Shown one piece after another: positions 59,304-64,000 of a stretch of DNA of 64,000 nt. A program made the translations under genes and the position numbers. Source of the DNA: Gordionus sp. m RMFG-2023. Lineage: Eukaryota > Nematomorpha > Gordioida > Chordodea > Parachordodidae. Under the pieces are notes generated by a model. It ran no database searches, had not been told where the DNA came from, and worked only from the letters and a program-made list of their open reading frames with translations. Position 1 is the first letter of the stretch. Each line of letters starts with the position of its first letter. The stretch is taken from positions 39,471,561-39,535,560 of the forward strand of contig NC_088775.1 in the NCBI RefSeq assembly GCF_954871325.1, in the 5' to 3' direction.

Positions 59304-61006
59304 TAGTGTTGTTAATTTGCTTGGTCGTAAATTTTACGACCCAATTTGGTGCTAAGGCCTGCTCTGAGCACGACGCCGAGTTCAGAACCATGGTTCAGAT
59401 GTTTACTGTTATAATTCCTGATAATTCAAATAAAAATTATAGTATAGAAATAACAAAATGCAATGGCATTTTCTGGGGTTAGATAGTAAAGCCCTGTTAA
59501 AACTATTTTTAAACGGGACTACCTATGGCTTAGAAATATTTAAAAAATTGGATTAAAATGAGTTATTATGTTGGTAGCCTAGCGATTATTTCCAATACCA
59601 TCCTAGTTCAGAATTAAATACGAACTTTCTGGTCAGATTTGTTTAATTTCATCGCTATTTTTTAACAAGTAGATTTTTTTCTAATTTTAGAAATTAAACA
59701 AGTAAATTTGATAACATTAGTTCCTAAATTCGGAAAAATTGAGCTTGAATAGGATATTTAGAATACTTTTGAATTGTTTATATTTTCAAGGGGAAGGGGA
59801 ACAAGCTTCTTTTTGCCCTGTCTATTCTGAAGTCAAAATATATATAATCTTTATTTTACACTTTTTATATAGTTTGTGTAATTGCCATAATTGGGTAATG
59901 TCTAAATACAGGCTAACTCGGCTCAATCTTCAGGTGCTTGCCGAAGAAAATCCGTTAACATTAAGGCACTTTAATTTATATTAATTTCTTCCAAATTTTA
60001 TCTTTTCAAAATAACTTCAAAAAGCCAGAGTGATAGTTTTCGGCTAATAAACTTGGTCTAACAGATTTTTTAGCCGGCTAAAAATATTTTTGGTCTGAAA
60101 AAGTTTAAAATTAAAATTATCGTAAAAAAATAATGTTTTTCTCAACATTTTCTTTCAAGTTTTTAAAAGTAAATGTGTTATTTTAATTATTTTTGAATAA
60201 TAAAATATTTTATGCGTTTTATTTTTAATTTAATCGTCAACATGTTTCGTTAAATCATCACAACACTGAAAAATAATAATTAATAAACTTAACTTCAAAA
60301 ATATTGAAAAAAACGGAAATTTTATTTTTAATAATTCATTTTTAAAATTATAGTGAATGTTAAATTTTAAAAAATAAATTCTATATTTATTTTTTTTTAT
60401 AATTAATAATTAATGTAATAAAAAATAGTTAATAAACAACTTCGAAAATATAAAAAAACACATACTGATCGTTAAGAATAATTATGGCAAAGTTTAAAAA
60501 ATAATTTGTTCAAGAAATAATTGTCGATATTATAACTAAGAAATTTTGTAAAGTTGCTTGTAGTAGATATCCTATAAATCCCACAAAAGTTTTGAAGTGT
60601 TAAATATATAAACTAATAATTATGTGTGAATTTAACATAGTCTGGAAGAGAAAAAATGGCTAGGTCATATTGATAAATATATAAACTAATAATTATGTGT
60701 GAATTTAACATAGTCTGGAAGAGAAAAAATGGCTAGGTCATATTGACTCCAAAAGCACCCCAATTTAAACAAATATTTAAATGGTAAGAAAATGAGATTA
60801 ATGGAGAATAAAATAATAAACAAAGCTTTAATTTAATTAGAATGTATAATGATTTAAGATTAGTAAATGAAATTTATTTTTTCTTGGTTTTCGTTTATCT
60901 GAACCCCAGGTCTGTGCTCGGGGTTCGTGCTCAGAGCTGATTTAGTCGATTTTTAGACCCAAACCCCGGGTCTGGGTTTTACACAACTTACCAATTAACA
61001 ACATTA
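59304..61006. mobile_element. TAGTG-family hAT-like element in LINE, 1.7 kb
   Basis: Left end TAGTGTTGTTAATTTGCTTG at 59304, right end CCAATTAACAACATTA at 61006, with GTTCAGA / CCCGGGTCTG repeats near both ends as in 24482-27559. Flanks aacattgt and aacttgtg are a poor match, so the target duplication is unproved. The interior shares 59580-59640 with the nested element at 25905-27009. A coding-like short frame near 59930-59985 was seen and not supported. It interrupts the LINE. Confidence 0.65.
60604..60745. repeat. Perfect 71-bp tandem duplication
   Basis: AAATATATAAACTAATAATT through GGCTAGGTCATATTGA occurs twice, back to back, without visible differences, inside the element at 59304-61006. 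The identity implies a recent duplication. Confidence 0.9.
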
Positions 61007-62063
61007 AACTTGTGTTATAAGCAATCATATCCATAGCATCACCAAAATTCTCTCCTCTTCCAGATTTCTCATGCCGTAACTAATTCCTCCAGGTACTTCC
61101 TCAAAACCCTTACTACTCGCTCCCACATTTCTATTCAGATCACCAGTCAGGATAATCCTCTCTCCATTTTGCCAGTACCAATAGATTGTTCCAAAATGTA
61201 TATTTCCCTTTTCATTTTTTCCAACCTGAGGAACATATGCCAAGATAATATTGCATAGCTTTCTAATAAAAATCATCTTGATAATCATTATCTGATCTTC
61301 TTACTTCGATTATTTTGTCCACCCATTTCTCTGCAACCAGCCTTAGCCAGAAAATTTTATACTTTTCACTTGTCCTGCCAATCACTTGTGTTATTATCTT
61401 TCCATCTGGTCTCTTGTATGCAACACACATCTATATGCCTTCTATCAACCATTTCTCCCACTCTTTCCCTCATGCTCCCAAATTTTGGGCTGTACGCCAC
61501 CCCCATCATAATTAGGAAATTTTGGAGCAAAGTTTTCACAATGGGATGCCCTTTCCGAGATCAACACCTTTAGGTGGTTTTTATACTCAGTTGAGAAGAA
61601 GGTGATCCTATTCTAGACCCAAACCACAGGGAACCTTTTAAAACTCTATTAGCCACAAAAAGACGATGCCACTCCCCTGCCACGATGAGACTGAAAGTAG
61701 GCAGTCCATGCTGAAAGATGTAATTCCTTGCAGAAAATGGATATCAATCTACTAAGGAAGTATTTTTTATTAATTTCGAGATTTTAAAATGTTATCAATA
61801 GAACATAATCCACCCACACCTTCCTAGTCATTTAATCTTAGTTAATCAATCACACTTTTAGAAATTCCGCAGTTCTTTTTATTCAACTTAATTTTTATTT
61901 CTTAATAAATTAAATTATTGGATTCTTATTCAAATCGGTTTTTATCCCTATATACTATTTGGTTTAATATTTCGAAAGTTAAATAATTATCCAGTTTTAA
62001 ATTTTTTGAAAGCTATTTTCTTGGCTTTATAAAAAATGTAGAAAAATTAACTTGTTTTTACGT

Positions 62064-62277
62064 GATGTTAAATTAGCTCGATTTAATCAATTTTTAAAAA
62101 TGGCTAGTTCAAGATTTTCGCCAAAAAAAATATTCGATAAACCTGGAGATTTTGCTCCTAGATGGCAAAAAGGTTTGGACATCTATTAACAAAATTTTGA
62201 GGATTAGATAATATTATTTTTGCAAAATTTTGAATTAGTCGTTTTTTAAAATCGATTAAATCAAGCTGTTTAACAAA
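62064..62277. mobile_element. MITE, second full copy
   Basis: Same family as 54087-54300: GTTAAATTAGCTCGATTTAA and its eroded inverse TAAATCAAGCTGTTTAACAA, with inner AAAAATGGCTAGTTCAAG and TTGGACATCTATTAAC. It lies between the LINE and the NAD kinase gene. 61741-62063 shows nothing else. Confidence 0.65.
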
Positions 62278-62402
62278 CACCTTATAAAATAAGTAATCCA
62301 ATTTATGAATACTTCAATTGCAAGTGAATTATCTTTTGGAAATACGAATTTATATCTATTCGAAATTTCACAACTTTCTATTTTTTAAAAAAAAACTAAG
62401 TT

Positions 62403-62561
62403 TCAAACTAAAATCAGAACTTCTTTCTCGATTTTCTTCGCAACTCTCCTCACTGCGGTACTAGTTGATCTTTGAGATAATATTTTGAACCCAGGGATTT
62501 TTAGGTTATATTCTTTTTTGCGATTACCATTATTTGAATACAAATAATAGCTAACTAATCT
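62403..62561 (-). CDS. Possible terminal exon, unrecognised
   Basis: After acceptor atacttag the minus strand is open for 52 codons to TGA (62403-62405): RLVSYYLYSNNGNRKKEYNL, then IPGFKILSQRSTSTAVRRVA, ending KEVLILV. It lies 270 bp downstream of the NAD kinase stop on the same strand, so it could be an alternative NAD kinase 3' exon or part of another gene. No family recognised and no donor exon identified. Confidence 0.28.
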   Translation of the reverse strand, partial: RLVSYYLYSNNGNRKKEYNLKIPGFKILSQRSTSTAVRRVAKKIEKEVLILV

Positions 62562-62829
62562 CTAAGTATTTACACATCGATTCTTTCCCCGACTCATTAA
62601 AATAGAAAATTGGATAAATATAAGAAACTAAAACTTATATATAATATTAGAGTTATATCGTCTTAAAGTTTATTTTTAAAAAAATAAACGTCTTAATATA
62701 TTTTTTTAATACTAGAAATATCGCTGCAAGATAAAATCTAGGCGGAAGTTTTTTTATATTGAGTTATAGTAGTATATAATTTAAACGTGCAAACATTATT
62801 CAGCTTTCTTGAAAAAAATGTATCTAAAT

Positions 62830-63717
62830 TTATTGATTAAGTTTTTTTTGTTGACTTCTCTGATTCCAATGCAAACTATTCTCTAAAGCTGCAAACCAAT
62901 CAAATATTTGGTTGCGAAAACATATAGAAGGCACAGGGTATATTGACGTTTTAATGATCAGGCTTCAATTTAAAGGAAAATAATATTAATATAAAATAAA
63001 ATATGTCATTATTTCTATAAATATATTTTTTTAATTAGTTAGAAAAAAAACAAGATTCGAAGATTTTTTTTAATTATGCTACAAAACACAATGTGTAAGA
63101 AATTCTACCTATCGTCCTTCTTTAATTCCTGCTTATTTTGACCATCAAAGGATACCCAGGCCGAACTTCTAGATATAGGGGATAACGTTACCTAAAAAAA
63201 TATCAGTAGTATTTGTCCATCAAAAAAATATGTACCTTAATTTCAACCCCAGCAGGTACAACGATAGGCCTGAACGAAAGAGAATGCGGACATATAGGAG
63301 TTATGACTATGGCCGGTATTCCTGGGTTAACCATGGATGACCCAGCGGCGCACGCGTACGCCGTACTGCCAGTGGGAGTGCATATGATCAGTCCTTGTTT
63401 GTGATATGGTTTGGGCAGGAGGGGTTTTTTATTATATATATATATATACAATGAGATTAATAGAAAAAAAGAAGACATATATAGAAAATTTTTAAAAAAA
63501 CCTTTAAAACTTTCAAGGATGGGAAGTAAAAAAAAGTATAATCGATTCTTTAATAAAATATTCTAATTCCAATTTATGTGTTATAAAAATTAAATAGCTT
63601 TGTATAAGTAAACTGACCATCTCCTTGCACAACAGTTATTAGTTCATCTTCCATATGTAATTCTATGGCAGACAAAAATGGCGATAAACCCCGATCTATA
63701 ACTATTTCGTTTAGAAC
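62830..63717 (-). CDS. NADK: NAD kinase, last four exons (5'-partial)
   Basis: Phosphorylates NAD+ with ATP to NADP+ in the cytosol. Exons on the minus strand: 63717-63618 ([17 protein letters not shown]), 63393-63236 ([40 protein letters not shown]), 63191-63109 ([20 protein letters not shown]) and 62962-62830 ([22 protein letters not shown], ending NQ). Motifs [14 protein letters not shown] and SFDG are the conserved C-terminal half of the fold; the GGDGT motif lies in exons off the right edge. The order matches the animal enzyme almost residue for residue. Introns are 224, 44 and 146 nt; phases 1, 0 and 2 join without error. The stop TAA (62830-62832) overlaps an AATAAA. Upstream of 63717 (63718-64000) only an intron is visible. 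All key residues in view are intact, so the gene looks functional. Confidence 0.95.
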
Positions 63718-64000
63718 CTAATTTGATGAATTGTATGTAATTTAGATTAATTATTGTAAAATTGTGAACGAGCAAGGAAATATAAAAAAAATGGATAAAA
63801 TTAATTTGAATATTGATTTTTAGTATAATTTTTGAATCAAAATAATATGGAATTGATTCAAAATATAATCCAATTGAATGAAATTAATGGTGGTACTAAA
63901 CTTAGAACTAGACCTTATAGAAATCGGATAGAATACTTGATTCGTTTTAAATAAATACAAAAAATATTTTATTATTCGTATCATCGTGTCAATATTTTAA

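Larger units (their letters stand above)
56226..61740 (-). mobile_element. APE-type LINE, decayed, split by two DNA transposons
   Basis: Read on the minus strand from 61740: a 5' part, then endonuclease pieces (RRHIDVCCIQETRWK near 61430; AYVPQVGKNEKG and GDLNRNVGASSKGFEEVPGG at 61025-61288, with the APE GDLN motif), then after the insertions reverse transcriptase (KMKKGKAA-like at 58040; IVTEGTIPEC; IKLLEHAGKVFKRVFEKRIK, IDEMQFGF at 57740-57900), a cysteine-rich zinc-finger piece (KRCSREKGSLMLAKMSFICR at 57025-57216) and the C-terminal tail (KVYVSCVRS, ETWAMK-like, 56230-56700). Domain order and motifs are those of a LINE family common in invertebrates with endonuclease at the N-terminus. 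Many stops and shifts, so an old insertion. Without insertions the element is about 3.2 kb. Confidence 0.85.

Noticed and set aside
59740-59985. Two exon-like pieces (EGEQASFCPVYSE; LTRLNLQVLAEENPLTLRHF) inside the TAGTG element
   Set aside because: Two competing frames are equally open and neither is recognised; capture of a host gene could not be supported.
1-64000. CRISPR arrays, operons, riboswitches, rRNA
   Set aside because: Spliced genes and eukaryotic transposons throughout; tandem arrays lack constant repeats with unique spacers.

Overview
The window looks like nuclear DNA of an animal (metazoan or close relative) with a very AT-rich, compact-intron, transposon-packed genome. The NAD kinase and glutaminyl-tRNA synthetase exons match the animal versions closely. 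Introns of about 44 to 230 nt occur beside introns swollen by transposons. A LINE of an animal-type APE/RT family and at least six hAT-type DNA transposon families fill most of the space. The species cannot be named from sequence alone. No rRNA, CRISPR, operon or prokaryotic signal was seen, and no LTR-retroelement, retrovirus or Polinton was recognised.

Layout, left to right. 0.1-3.8 kb is a non-autonomous Helitron (minus) carrying two minisatellites and a captured piece of glucose-6-phosphate isomerase. 4.5-6.4 kb holds the last four exons of glutaminyl-tRNA synthetase (plus). 7.1-8.5 kb is a second Helitron 3' end with palindromic repeats. 9.1-17.7 kb is a nest of hAT elements, including head-to-head copies of one family. 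18.5-32.3 kb is a giant inverted repeat whose arms are a GGATCAATTA satellite. Its arms and centre contain a short Helitron, TIR elements, a TAGTGTTGTTAA hAT-like element and a nearly intact Tc1/mariner transposon. 33.3-36.7 kb is a 3.4-kb foldback element with a perfect 8-bp target duplication, and 39.1-40.2 kb is a one-armed relative. 42.9-45.6 kb is an unrecognised two-exon gene (minus) with a hAT element inside its intron. 46.1-46.2 kb is an exon resembling class II alpha-mannosidase, cut by another hAT.

47.5-49.0 kb (minus) and 52.7-53.3 kb (plus) are two copies of what appears to be an unusual gene family. Each has a FLYWCH-like zinc-finger exon followed by tandem arrays of 27-51 nt mini-exons, almost all phase 1-1, separated by introns of about 44-60 nt. 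They flank a decayed hAT in divergent orientation. 56.2-61.7 kb is a decayed LINE (minus) split by two DNA transposons. 62.8-63.7 kb holds the last four exons of NAD kinase (minus), running off the right edge.

Host genes are seen only as exon groups, because splicing hides them from simple open-frame searches. Several reading frames end in intronic stops, and the true exons were assembled here by hand from splice sites, phase and family motifs. The conserved genes (glutaminyl-tRNA synthetase, NAD kinase) are housekeeping genes and are not functionally linked to each other. All statements about homology come from remembered family motifs, not from searches.
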